Source: JAJRRH01 sp047638815 (GTDB lineage: Bacteria > Bacteroidota > Bacteroidia > Flavobacteriales_D > JABDKJ01). From it: DNA of 64,000 nucleotides. How positions within the stretch are numbered: the first letter of the stretch is position 1; the number at the start of each line of letters is the position of its first letter. This document shows, piece by piece, positions 53,857 through 63,600 of this stretch. The notes beneath the pieces were generated by a model. It did not search any database. It was not told the DNA's origin and worked only from the letters and a program-made list of their open reading frames with translations. The stretch is taken from the NCBI GenBank assembly GCA_047638815.1, contig JBLIMR010000004.1, positions 18,955-82,954 of the forward strand, given 5' to 3'. A program made the position numbers and the translations under genes.

Positions 53857-54690
53857 ATGAAAAAAGGGGATTACAACTTACTGACGGTAGATTCAATATC
53901 TGCAGAAGTATATTTATTGAAAGATGAAAATGGCGATGAAGTTTCCATGCCACAATCACTATGCGAAATTGAGAAAAGAGTGGGTGAACAATTCAATGCT
54001 TTTGTTTTCGACTCGAATGGAAAAACGCTAGCTACCGACATTGATCCTTTGGTGCGACTAGATCATTTCGCAATGCTCAAACTAAGCTCCAAGGAGTCCT
54101 TCTATGCGGAAATGGATATGGGCATCCCGGGGTATCCTTTACGCGTACCTCTCCGAGAGCAGGTACAAGGCATGAACGAGGGGGACAAATATCTAGTCTT
54201 TTATTTTTATGACAAGGATAAAGAGACCTACGTTGGATCTTGTAAGGTTGAAGAGTTTCTTATAGATCATATTAAATCAGAATATTCACCGGGGCAAAAA
54301 GTGAAAATTCAAGCATTCAAATTTACAGAGCTAGGTATAAAAGTCATTGTTGATGACATGTATGAAGGTCTTGTTTACGACAGTGAAGTTTTCCAAGACA
54401 TCAATTTTGGTGAAATCAAAGAGGCCTTCATCAAAAAACTTCGATCGGATAAGAAAATAGATATTACACTGCAACCATTCGGATACAGAAAGGTAGAGGG
54501 TAATACTCAAAAGATTTTAGATTTACTAAAGGCTCAAGAGGGCATACTGCATCTCGGGGACAAAAGTGATCCTGAATCTATTGCTCATATTCTATCAATG
54601 AGTAAGAAAACGTTCAAGAAATCAATTGGTGCTCTTTATAAACAAGGACTAATAACAATCGAAGCAAAGTCGATCCACTTAATTAAGTAG
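53857..54690 (+). CDS. CvfB-like RNA-binding protein (S1 domains plus winged helix)
   Basis: About 277 residues from ATG 53857. Tandem S1-like beta barrels (NLLTVDSISAEVYLLKDENG, YPLRVPLREQVQGMNEGDKY, EYSPGQKVKIQAFKFTELGI) are followed by a C-terminal winged helix (DPESIAHILSMSKKTFKKSI, IGALYKQGLITIE). This is the CvfB (YitL) layout, an RNA-binding regulator. It is divergent from the DEAD-box helicase. The open frame starts 45 bases earlier at 53812, but the conserved start is MKKGDYNLL. Its end overlaps the TPR gene end by 8 bases. Confidence 0.87.
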   Translation: MKKGDYNLLTVDSISAEVYLLKDENGDEVSMPQSLCEIEKRVGEQFNAFVFDSNGKTLATDIDPLVRLDHFAMLKLSSKESFYAEMDMGIPGYPLRVPLREQVQGMNEGDKYLVFYFYDKDKETYVGSCKVEEFLIDHIKSEYSPGQKVKIQAFKFTELGIKVIVDDMYEGLVYDSEVFQDINFGEIKEAFIKKLRSDKKIDITLQPFGYRKVEGNTQKILDLLKAQEGILHLGDKSDPESIAHILSMSKKTFKKSIGALYKQGLITIEAKSIHLIK

Positions 54691-55237
54691 TCTTTTTACT
54701 TTGCTCCTTATCAGTAGGTGCTACTTCTGCTTTATCACTCTTGTGCTTTTTCTTTGGCTTACCTAGCTTATTTTTCACCCTATGAAGCTCACTGCGTAAG
54801 AATTCTATGTGTTCATTCAAAAATGAAGCAATAATAGATTCTTTAAGCAAACGTTTTGCTTCAATGAAATCATTTCTACTTTCGGCTAATAGCGCCTGTC
54901 TTTGAAGCATCGCGCTCTTATCGATACCCTTTACAGTAAAAGAATGTTTTATTAATGCTTCGGCAGTATTAAACTCCTGCAGCTTAATTAGCAGTAAACT
55001 ATACCACTTATAAACATTGACATTATTTACATCAATGTTTAAGGCTGATTGAAAATGTTCTCTTGCTGGTTCATATTCCTCCAATTGTTCCATGAAGATT
55101 CTTCCCATCAAGCAATGTGATGCCGCATGGTCGGGATTGTAACTTAAAGAGTATGTTAGTGCGTCCACTGTTTCAACCAATGAGAATTGGAATGAATCAA
55201 GGGCTTGTATGTAGTATTTGTTATCTATTGATGACAT
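54683..55237 (-). CDS. TPR-repeat protein with basic C-terminal tail
   Basis: 184 residues. Three to four TPR-like helices (YSLSYNPDHAASHCLMGRIF, EQLEEYEPAREHFQSALNID, KWYSLLLIKLQEFNTAEALI) and a Lys-rich tail (KKHKSDKAEVAPTDKEQSKK). It is a scaffold or chaperone-type protein in the cytoplasm, with no partner visible. Confidence 0.75.
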   Translation of the reverse strand: MSSIDNKYYIQALDSFQFSLVETVDALTYSLSYNPDHAASHCLMGRIFMEQLEEYEPAREHFQSALNIDVNNVNVYKWYSLLLIKLQEFNTAEALIKHSFTVKGIDKSAMLQRQALLAESRNDFIEAKRLLKESIIASFLNEHIEFLRSELHRVKNKLGKPKKKHKSDKAEVAPTDKEQSKKTT

Positions 55238-55414
55238 TCAGATCGTTTTTTAATGACCGAGGTCTAGTTTCTTTTAGCTAAATGCCATAACAATTTGATC
55301 AATTTAGCATCAAATCGCCTTTTTCAATATGGTCACCCACTCTATACAAAGATAATGAGTTTTTCATCTTTTAAAGAAGAAAAAAGGCAAATAATAGGCC
55401 CTCGTTAACAACTT

Positions 55415-56002
55415 TTAATCTTTGTCAATCAGATACTTACCAATATTTTCCTGAAGATTCGGATAGAATGACAGAAAGTCAGACTCATAGGCATCATAAT
55501 CTTGTCTAAGGTCAAAAATGGCAGTTTCGAGCTGGCTAGAATATTTTGTCCTGGTACTCAAATGTTTAAGGACAATTTCAAATTCGTCCAAGTTTCTGTA
55601 GTTCGTTAAGGTATCTCTACTTATTATATAGGATAAAAATCGACCGGCCTGTGGAGGCAATTCATCCCTCCTTTTTTCAAGTACCTTATATATTTTAGTT
55701 GTGAAATCCTCCAATGGCACATCACTAAAATCTGACCAATTTGCCGCTAAAAAGTGATCATAGAACATATCTACCAAAACTGCGGCATAATGACGGTGCC
55801 GCTTGAAGAGTCTTGACTTAGTTCTTCTGAAGATCAAGTTACTATCAGTGAACTCATCAATTTCACGATGCAACAAGATGCCCTTTTGCACCCCCTCAGA
55901 AAAATAATTCATAGGGGTGTTTTTCATCCCATCAGCAACGAAATTACCCAATATGAGGTCCTCATCGGTTCCAGACAAATGAAGATGTGCCAAATAATTC
56001 AT
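55415..56002 (-). CDS. acpH: Acyl carrier protein phosphodiesterase
   Basis: About 195 residues from the ATG at 56002. It matches AcpH/ACP-PDE: MNYLAHLHLSGTDEDLILGN, FVADGMK, GVQKGILLHREIDEFTDSNL and VLVDMFYDHFLAANW with the HD-domain-like His/Asp set. It removes phosphopantetheine from acyl carrier protein. TTG 56008 is inside a -7 box, so the ATG 6 bases later is the start. Confidence 0.87.
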   Translation of the reverse strand: MNYLAHLHLSGTDEDLILGNFVADGMKNTPMNYFSEGVQKGILLHREIDEFTDSNLIFRRTKSRLFKRHRHYAAVLVDMFYDHFLAANWSDFSDVPLEDFTTKIYKVLEKRRDELPPQAGRFLSYIISRDTLTNYRNLDEFEIVLKHLSTRTKYSSQLETAIFDLRQDYDAYESDFLSFYPNLQENIGKYLIDKD

Positions 56003-56005
56003 AGC

Positions 56006-56013
56006 CAAAGGTA
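56006..56013 (-). promoter_or_regulatory. -7 box (TACCTTTG) of acpH, leaderless-type
   Basis: Exact TAnnTTTG match; only 3 bases (GCT) separate it from the ATG, which implies a leaderless mRNA. Confidence 0.55.
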
Positions 56014-56085
56014 GCTAAATTCATTTAGCATAGCAGGCGTGTTCGCCTTACTCCAACTATCTTTATGTTATTGATTAAGTGATGC

Positions 56086-57276
56086 TTAAAAGGATATTTC
56101 GACCTGAGCTCTAAATAAAAGCGTCTCATCATCATCCCCTTCTTCAGTCAGAGATATATCAGATTGCACCTTTAGATTGTGCCCACTTAAGTATCTTGAA
56201 ATCCCAAGCGTGTACATTGTGATTTCTGATCTATTTGTCTCACTGCTTGGAGTAATACTTGTATACCTACCAGCTATCTCCAAGTTGTTTTTTAGTAAGT
56301 AGCCAACTTGAAAATTTAGTCCTGTGCCTGTATAGAACGATTCTAAGATGGATCCCTCGCTATCCATAACTACTACACTCCCTGCAGGCGCCTGTTTATC
56401 CGCATATTCTGCCATAACAGACCAGCCTTTATTTTTGAACATCAGATCAACAAATATCGTCTGCAAGTCCCTTTCTACTTGTAAAAATGACTTTAGATTA
56501 CCATTCTGCCTTGAAGCGTTATCATTGTAGTCATATGTTATACCAATAGCAAGCTTCGGCTTCTCTTCCCTTTTTAGATCCGATGAAAAGTAATCTCCTT
56601 TACCTTCAAATTTTCCAAAAGGCAAATACTCAACCCGTGCAGTATAGTCCAAACCACCCTTATTTCCAGAGGTAATATTTCGACCTTCTCCCTGCGATAC
56701 TGAAAGAATCTCACGAATAACTGACTTCCCCGGTGACCAATTATGTCTCAGCTGTAATCCCGAATCACGATCGATATTGTACTTTGAGTTTACTAAAGAT
56801 CGGTCCACAAACTGCAGTGCTTGTGAAGAGATAACTCGTTCCCGATTTCCCGGTAATTTGGTTTGACCGAACCATAATTCGAAGTTTCTTGCAAAACTCC
56901 ATTTCCCTACAGCATCAAGCACAACCTTAGATGTATTGTTTTCTTCAGGAATCGGACTGCCACCTATATCCCTATTCGTTAATCCAAGTTCTATCTTATA
57001 TTTCAATTTTGGACTATACGCGAAACCGCTAAATTTCAGTCTCGCTCTTCGGACCATCATTCCAGCTTTGATATCCGCATCATCCACTCCAAGGGGCATT
57101 TCCGCTGTGAACAGATTTTGAATTCTTGTACTAAACTTCATCGAGTACGATGAATCTTTAGCCATTATTTTGACTCCTTTACCAAATTTATTAGAAGTTA
57201 TATCTTGTGAAAATAACGACCCTAAATATAGTAAGGTCATCAATGCTAATAAAATACTCTTGCGGGATATATTCAT
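56086..57276 (-). CDS. Phosphate-selective porin (Porin_O_P family)
   Basis: 396 residues. A signal peptide (ISRKSILLALMTLLYLGSLF) is followed by KFSTRIQNLFTAEMPLGVDD, VRRARLKFSGFAYSPKLKYK and WFGQTKLPGNRERVISSQAL, typical of Porin_O_P. Alternating amphipathic strands run to the last strand LLFRAQVEISF, ending in Phe as outer-membrane proteins do. It should allow anion or polyphosphate uptake. It is not near pst/pho genes. Confidence 0.87.
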   Translation of the reverse strand: MNISRKSILLALMTLLYLGSLFSQDITSNKFGKGVKIMAKDSSYSMKFSTRIQNLFTAEMPLGVDDADIKAGMMVRRARLKFSGFAYSPKLKYKIELGLTNRDIGGSPIPEENNTSKVVLDAVGKWSFARNFELWFGQTKLPGNRERVISSQALQFVDRSLVNSKYNIDRDSGLQLRHNWSPGKSVIREILSVSQGEGRNITSGNKGGLDYTARVEYLPFGKFEGKGDYFSSDLKREEKPKLAIGITYDYNDNASRQNGNLKSFLQVERDLQTIFVDLMFKNKGWSVMAEYADKQAPAGSVVVMDSEGSILESFYTGTGLNFQVGYLLKNNLEIAGRYTSITPSSETNRSEITMYTLGISRYLSGHNLKVQSDISLTEEGDDDETLLFRAQVEISF

Positions 57277-57439
57277 TATATTTATTTATTCAAAGGATGC
57301 TACTACTAGAACCTTATTTTATTTGACCGCAAGATTACGCTTTATCCAATTATATTTTTAAAAAAAAAGTTAAACTATTATTACAATTTCGAATAAAAAT
57401 CACTCAAGACAGAAAGCCGAATAATAATCTCATTAATAG

Positions 57440-58516
57440 CTAGTTGAAGTAGAAATATGATGGGATTACCCCGACTTCAAATTCATTAATCAGGCTGCCA
57501 TTAGCGCTATATCTCAATATAAATCCAGTGCCCTGAAAGCCATTTGGATCTGAAGCATACACCTCATTCGTCATCGGATCAACCCCTAATGCATAAAAAC
57601 TGCCCGCGCCCTGAGATATAAATAGCTCATCTGTAATGCTATCGGAATCTATACTCATCTTATAAACTCCATCATTTAGAAAATACAATGAATCCTTGGA
57701 CCCATTGATCGTCAACGAATTAGGGTAACTCTCAATAGTATCAAAAGAAAGCTCAGTAATAGTATCATTCAGAACATCAATCTTCCACAAGCTGGGCAAT
57801 TCCTCATCGAATCCACCTGTGCACAGAACCCAGATTGAATCATCTTTATCCTTCACAATAGAGATTGGCTCTTTGCCAACCATATATGTCTCTATGATTT
57901 CATGACTATTGACGTTAATTGCAACAACTTCACTTCCTCCCATGACACACGCATACAACACATCTTCAAGAACAAGCATTTCTTCAGTCCACTCTCCCAC
58001 ATTGATACTATCAATAATTTCGTTATTCTGATTATCCATAACGTCAATATAAACTGGCGCGCCATCTGGACTCAAAACAAGGTTACTTATAAATGACTGA
58101 TTGTTATTTGCCGAAACCATATAACGAGGACTCCTTCCTGAAAGGATAATTTCATCTTGAGAAACTAGTGTGGCTTTATCAACTTTTATGATCTTTGAAG
58201 AATTATTTATGATAAAATACAAGGACTCATCGATTTCGCAAATCGATTGAAACACATCCCCAAGTCCCATGCCATTGATCGATTGATAGACATTGTTATT
58301 TACAGACATTGATTGGATATCGTATTGACTTAAAGATGGATTAGCTTGGGAAAAATTTCCTTCACAAGCAATCAACAACGATCCGGCACTCTCTATTTCA
58401 AATAAAGCATCGTCTTTGACATTTTGCGGCCCTATTTCACTCTTGTTACATGACATAAATAGCCCGATAAAACATGTAAACACTAATATGAACAATTGCT
58501 GACTTCCTCTTAGCAT
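57440..58516 (-). CDS. BtuG-like / DUF5074 beta-propeller lipoprotein
   Basis: 358 residues. Lipobox CFIGLFMSC. The rest is a series of blade-like segments (SLLIACEGNFSQANPSLSQY, YFIINNSSKIIKVDKATLVS, VVAINVNSHEIIETYMVGKE, PISIVKDKDDSIWVLCTGGF), typical of YncE/DUF5074 seven-bladed propellers. Bacteroidota place these on the cell surface next to TonB-dependent receptors; BtuG binds cobalamin. It follows the BtuB-like receptor after 2 bases, so the two are one operon. The ligand is not proven. Confidence 0.75.
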   Translation of the reverse strand: MLRGSQQLFILVFTCFIGLFMSCNKSEIGPQNVKDDALFEIESAGSLLIACEGNFSQANPSLSQYDIQSMSVNNNVYQSINGMGLGDVFQSICEIDESLYFIINNSSKIIKVDKATLVSQDEIILSGRSPRYMVSANNNQSFISNLVLSPDGAPVYIDVMDNQNNEIIDSINVGEWTEEMLVLEDVLYACVMGGSEVVAINVNSHEIIETYMVGKEPISIVKDKDDSIWVLCTGGFDEELPSLWKIDVLNDTITELSFDTIESYPNSLTINGSKDSLYFLNDGVYKMSIDSDSITDELFISQGAGSFYALGVDPMTNEVYASDPNGFQGTGFILRYSANGSLINEFEVGVIPSYFYFN

Positions 58517-58518
58517 TC

Positions 58519-60420
58519 TTAAAAATTTAAAGACACAGACATGGTTATATTTCGCATTGGCATAGGAAAATTGGGCTGCACTTGATATTCTTCATCAAAG
58601 ATATTGTTAATTGTCATATCAATCATCATACGCCTTTCTTCTCTTTCAAAAGCGAGATAACTTATGACAAAGTTGGCCGGAGCCATGTATGGCAAGTACC
58701 TTTCATTCATGGGATCTAAGTAAATTTTCGAAGTAATCTTCTGCTCAAAGGAAAACCGCCAATCTTTGTATCCAAGACTAGAATTTAAAGCGACCTGGTG
58801 ATTTGGAGTAAAGATCAACTCCTTGCCAATTAAAAGCTCAGATTGTTTGGAGTCTATATTGCTCGCTATATTATAGGTATACCTTACTTGAAATGTTCTA
58901 GAAATAACTTTCTTCAAATTCGGCCTTAGAGTCAGTGCCAGCTCCACTCCTTCTGATCTTACTTTTCTAATATTTACAGGACTCCATACTCCTCCATTTT
59001 GTGGCAACCATTGAATCCAGTTGTCAGTCAAGGAATAATAGTACACTCCCTCAAACTTGAATTTATCTTGTTCAAACTCTAACCCAGATTCTACATTAAT
59101 TGATTTTTCATCCAATAAGTTTGGATTCCCCCCTATTTCATAGTAAAGGTCATTTAAGGTCGGTATTCGAATATTTTTTGCAAAACTAGCTTTTAGCTTA
59201 AGATTGCTTTTATCAAAAGGCCTTATAAAGACGCTCAGAGCAGGCGTGAATCCATGATCACTTTCGCTAGTCGTTTCTTTTCTAACACTTAAAACAACGC
59301 CCCCATTCTTTGGCAAATCATAATCAAGTGTCCCAAGGATGGATAGGTTGTTTTGTATTACATCTCCATCAAAGCCTGAAGATTCTACATTACTTCTAGT
59401 CCCGGTTATCTTTGCTCCTACTATAATCTTCGGCATTATTTTATATCCAATGTGATAATATGCTGTCAATACATCAATATCAAATTCCGAATCAATAATT
59501 ACAACCTGATCTTGGTAGTTTGAGTAATCTTTCGTCCTTGCTATTCCTACTCCATGATAATAAGATTCTTTGTTCTTATGCCATGTCAACAAGCCTCTCC
59601 ATGATTTGTCATTCTGATTTTGCATATTATCTGATGCTCCAATTACTGAAGGCAAATCTTTGTCATTTTGCATATACATCAACTTAATTGACAACTCCTC
59701 CCCTTTCCTAATTCTATAAAAATAATTATTGGCAAAGCCCAGTCTTTTTAACCCGGCATTTTCCCGTTTTCTTTTTATCGGTATAATCGAACTCCTATCA
59801 AAATAAGGGAAATCATTCTCCGCATCTTGAAGCAAAAGGTTGGTCTGCACCTCAAATTTGCCATCATTCCAACCATGTGATAGAATTCTACTTTTAGAGT
59901 TCAGCAAAGGGTTTACTCGATACATCAAGCCTACTTTATGACCTTGTTCTATGGATGAAGCATTGAGTAAATTTATGCTCCCTCCCTGTCCTCCAGATCC
60001 ATCAATTAATCCAGCCGCTCCAACATTTATATTTACTTGATCGAAAAATGCCGATGGCAATAATGATAAATCAGATAGTCCCAGTGTTGGCGATGATATG
60101 GATATATTATTCCAATAAAGCTTGGTGTGATTTGCACTCAAGCCTCGTATTGAGAGTGTCGCTAATCCATTTGGCCCGTTTGTCTTCAAATAAAAACCAG
60201 CCTTCTCAGATAATAATTTAGAAATTTCATCGTGTCGATATTTATCCAAAATAACTTTATCAAATCTTTGCACGGAATGCCCCTCACCTGCTAGCAATAG
60301 CTTTTGCTTTACAATTGAAACCTCTCGTAAAGTATCTGAGTCTTGAGCAGACACTGACTCTACAATCAAGTTACTTAGTGGTAATAATAGAAGTATTATA
60401 GTGAGATACTTAAAAGACAT
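58519..60420 (-). CDS. TonB-dependent receptor (BtuB-like)
   Basis: About 633 residues from the ATG at 60420. A signal peptide (MSFKYLTIILLLLPLSNLIV) and a plug (LLSEKAGFYLKTNGPNGLAT, LSIRGLSANHTKLYWNNISI, GGQGGSINLLNASS) precede a 22-strand-type barrel ending NITMSVSLNF. It has no CarboxypepD_reg domain, so it resembles BtuB/FecA-type receptors rather than SusC. Downstream, 2 bases later, lies the propeller lipoprotein, a typical receptor/lid pair for corrinoids or siderophores. The frame extends to 60447 but a -7 box lies there. Confidence 0.87.
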   Translation of the reverse strand: MSFKYLTIILLLLPLSNLIVESVSAQDSDTLREVSIVKQKLLLAGEGHSVQRFDKVILDKYRHDEISKLLSEKAGFYLKTNGPNGLATLSIRGLSANHTKLYWNNISISSPTLGLSDLSLLPSAFFDQVNINVGAAGLIDGSGGQGGSINLLNASSIEQGHKVGLMYRVNPLLNSKSRILSHGWNDGKFEVQTNLLLQDAENDFPYFDRSSIIPIKRKRENAGLKRLGFANNYFYRIRKGEELSIKLMYMQNDKDLPSVIGASDNMQNQNDKSWRGLLTWHKNKESYYHGVGIARTKDYSNYQDQVVIIDSEFDIDVLTAYYHIGYKIMPKIIVGAKITGTRSNVESSGFDGDVIQNNLSILGTLDYDLPKNGGVVLSVRKETTSESDHGFTPALSVFIRPFDKSNLKLKASFAKNIRIPTLNDLYYEIGGNPNLLDEKSINVESGLEFEQDKFKFEGVYYYSLTDNWIQWLPQNGGVWSPVNIRKVRSEGVELALTLRPNLKKVISRTFQVRYTYNIASNIDSKQSELLIGKELIFTPNHQVALNSSLGYKDWRFSFEQKITSKIYLDPMNERYLPYMAPANFVISYLAFEREERRMMIDMTINNIFDEEYQVQPNFPMPMRNITMSVSLNF

Positions 60421-60444
60421 CGGTAAAAACAATTTAACCAATTT

Positions 60445-60452
60445 CAAAGGTA
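60445..60452 (-). promoter_or_regulatory. -7 box (TACCTTTG) of the receptor-propeller operon
   Basis: Exact TAnnTTTG match 24 bases before ATG 60420. It overlaps the alternative start 60447. No cobalamin riboswitch is seen between here and the adhesin terminator. Confidence 0.55.
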
Positions 60453-60545
60453 GTTACATTCTAAGACCCATCAGATTTTTTCTTCTTGGATCTCTCATTA
60501 AATCATGATCTACTTAATATCGAGATCAAGTCTACTTTTTTACAA

Positions 60546-60580
60546 TAAAAAAAGGCTGTTCCGAAATTCGAAACAGCCTC
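60546..60580 (-). terminator. Intrinsic terminator of the adhesin gene
   Basis: AGGCTGTT / AACAGCCT with CGAA/TTCG-like inner pairs and a TTTTTTT run in the leftward direction, 23 bases after the adhesin stop codon. Confidence 0.8.
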
Positions 60581-60602
60581 TGATTATTTCAGGTTAATAT
60601 CC

Positions 60603-63600
60603 TTAGTCAATCTTCACAACCTTCGCTGTGGCGTAACCATCTTTGTGGTTTAATCTTGCAAAGTACATTCCACTATTCCATTTTGGAGAAGTTGCAGTGA
60701 ACTTGTAAATAACATTTGCTTCAGCTCGTCCTTGGAACAGAGTTTCTATTTTCTTACCCATAGTATCAAACACTTCGAATGAAACAAATCCATTCACTTG
60801 AGTTGAGAAGCAGAATACAGCATCTACATTGAATGGATTCGGAGCGACAGTCACTAATGCAATCGGCTCAATAGACATTGTAAAGACAGAAATCACTTGC
60901 GTTTCAACTGTTACATTACCACAATCATCCGTTGCTGACCATGTTCTAGTAATTGTGTATGAACAATCCGTTCCACTTTGCATTTGTTCAAAAACAACAT
61001 TTACATCCATGTCACAGTTATCAATTGCGATTATTGAAGGAATCTCAGGTTCAGCTTCACCACATTCAATAGTTACATCTCCAGGAACATCAATCAATTC
61101 TGGAGCTGTATTATCAACTAATGTGATGAACTGAATTGCTGTAGCTGTGTTTCCACAGTTATCAGTCGCCATCCATGTTCTAGTAAATGTGTAAGGACAA
61201 GATCCTGAAATCGGGCCATCACTGAATGTTACTGTAACATCATCATCACAACCATCAATTGCATTTGCACTGCCAGCTACCGAAGGCTCCGTTGAGTCCT
61301 CACAACTTACAGTAATATTTGCTGGAATTGTTAACACCGGAGCAACTTCATCAGTAATCGTGATCAATTGATCTGCAGTTGATGTGTTCCCACAATCATC
61401 AGTAGCTAACCAAGTTCTAACTATTACCATAGGACAAGAACCCGTTACAGGATCATCACTATAAGTTACCATTGGCGCTCCGCAGTTATCCGTTGCTGTA
61501 GCTGTACCAGTAATTGTTGGATCTAAATAAGCATCACCACAATACACATTTGCATCCGCAGGTGCTGATATTGATGGATCAATGTAATCTGTCACAGTTA
61601 TTGTTTGTGATGTCGAAACAGAATTATTACAATTATCGGTTGCTGTCCATGTTCTAACAATTATTGTCAAGCAATCAACCGTAGTTGTCTCATCATTTGC
61701 ATCAACATCAAGTGTATCATCACATGCATCAGCAAATGTCGCTGCTGTTGAAGGTAAGTCATCACTACAATCTAGATTCACATCTGCCGGAGTAAATGTT
61801 ACAACAGGTACAATTGTATCGTCAATTGTTATTACTTGAGTTGCACTCTCCATGTTACCACAATCATCAGTAGCTGTCCATGTTCTTGTGATTATTATTG
61901 GGCAACTTGTACTTGAAGTCACTTCATTGAAACTATAAGTTAAGTCATCGTCACAATTATCAGAGAACATTGCTTCATCAGCTGGTAAATCACCATCGCA
62001 TTCTATTGACACATCCGCAGGATCCAATGTTAAAATTGGTGCTGTTGTATCGTTTATAGTAATTACTTGTGTAGTAGATGTTGTATTACCACAATCATCA
62101 GTCGCTGTCCATGTCCTAGTTATTACTAGTGGACATCCATCACCTGATTCCACTTCTCCAAATGTTATAGTTAAGTCATCGTCACAGCTATCAATGAATT
62201 CAGCTTCACCTCCAGGTATTGCATCATCACATTCGATTGTTGCATTGGCAGGACTTGATATAACAATTGGCGCCACCGTATCATTGATGGTTATCGTTTG
62301 TGTCGTACTTGTTGCATTTCCACAATTATCAGTAGCTGTCCATGTTCTAGTTATTATTAGTGAGCATGCATCACCTGAATCTGTTTCTGTCATAGTGACC
62401 GTCAAATCATCATCACAGTTATCAGTAAATGTCGCTGCTCCACTTGGAATAGTATCATCACATTCGATTGTCTCATCAGCTGGGCTAAATGCAACAACTG
62501 GTGCTACTGTATCGTTGATAGTTATCGTTTGTGTTGTTGACACGGCATTACCACAATCATCAGTTGCTGTCCATGTTCTCGTTATCACTATCGGACATCC
62601 ATTTCCTGATTCTATTTCTCCGAAGGTCATCGTTAAGTCATTATCGCAGTTATCATTAAATATTGGTGTTCCACCTGGAATGGCCTCATCACATTCAATT
62701 GTTGCGTCTGCTGGACTTGATGCCACAGTTGGTGATACTGTATCGTTGATAGTTATCGTTTGAGTCGTACTTGTTTCGTTACCACAGTTATCAGCAGCCG
62801 TCCATGTTCTAGTTATTACTAGCGGACATCCATTTCCTGATTCTACTTCTCCGAAAGTTATTGTCAAGTCATCATCGCAATTATCAGTAAATGTTGCCTG
62901 CCCGCCAGGGATAGCCTCTTCACATTCGATTGATGCATCGGCTGGGCTAAATGCCACAACAGGTGCTTCCGAATCATTGACCGTTACTGTTTGAGTTGTA
63001 CTTGTCACGTTTCCACAGTTATCTGTAGCGGTCCATGTTCTTGTTATAATAAATGGACATTCACCTTCAGGTTCCGTTTCTGTCATAATTATTGACAAGT
63101 CATCATCACAATTATCGGTGAATGTTGGTGCTCCGCCAGGAATTGCCTCATCACATTCAATTGTTGCATCGGCTGGGCTTATTGCCACAACTGGTACTTC
63201 TGTATCGTTAATCGTTACTGTTTGAGTTGTACTTGTTACGTTTCCACAGTTATCGGTAGCCGTCCATGTTCTAGTTATTACTAGTGGACATCCGTTTACT
63301 GATTCTACTTCTTCGAAAGTTATCGTCAAGTCATCATCGCAATTATCAGTAAATGTTGCCGCTCCACCAGGAATAGACTCATCACATTCTATTGTTGCAT
63401 CGGCCGGACTAAATGCCACAAAAGGTGCTTCTAAATCATTGACCGTTATTATCTGAGTCGTACTTTTTTCGTTTCCGCAGTTATCAGTAGCTGTCCATGT
63501 TCTTGTTATTAAATAAGGACATTCATCTTCTGATTCCGTTTCTGTCATTGTTACGGCCAAGTTATCATCGCAGTTATCTGTGAATGTTGGTGACCCTCCA

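Noticed and set aside
60448..60602. Possible cobalamin riboswitch before the receptor gene
   Set aside because: The space to the adhesin terminator is too short and no B12-box-like sequence is seen.
62194..62763. A 189-codon plus-strand frame inside the adhesin repeats
   Set aside because: It is the complement of the repeat units; the opposite strand has clear Ig-like motifs, Cys pattern and a T9SS tail.
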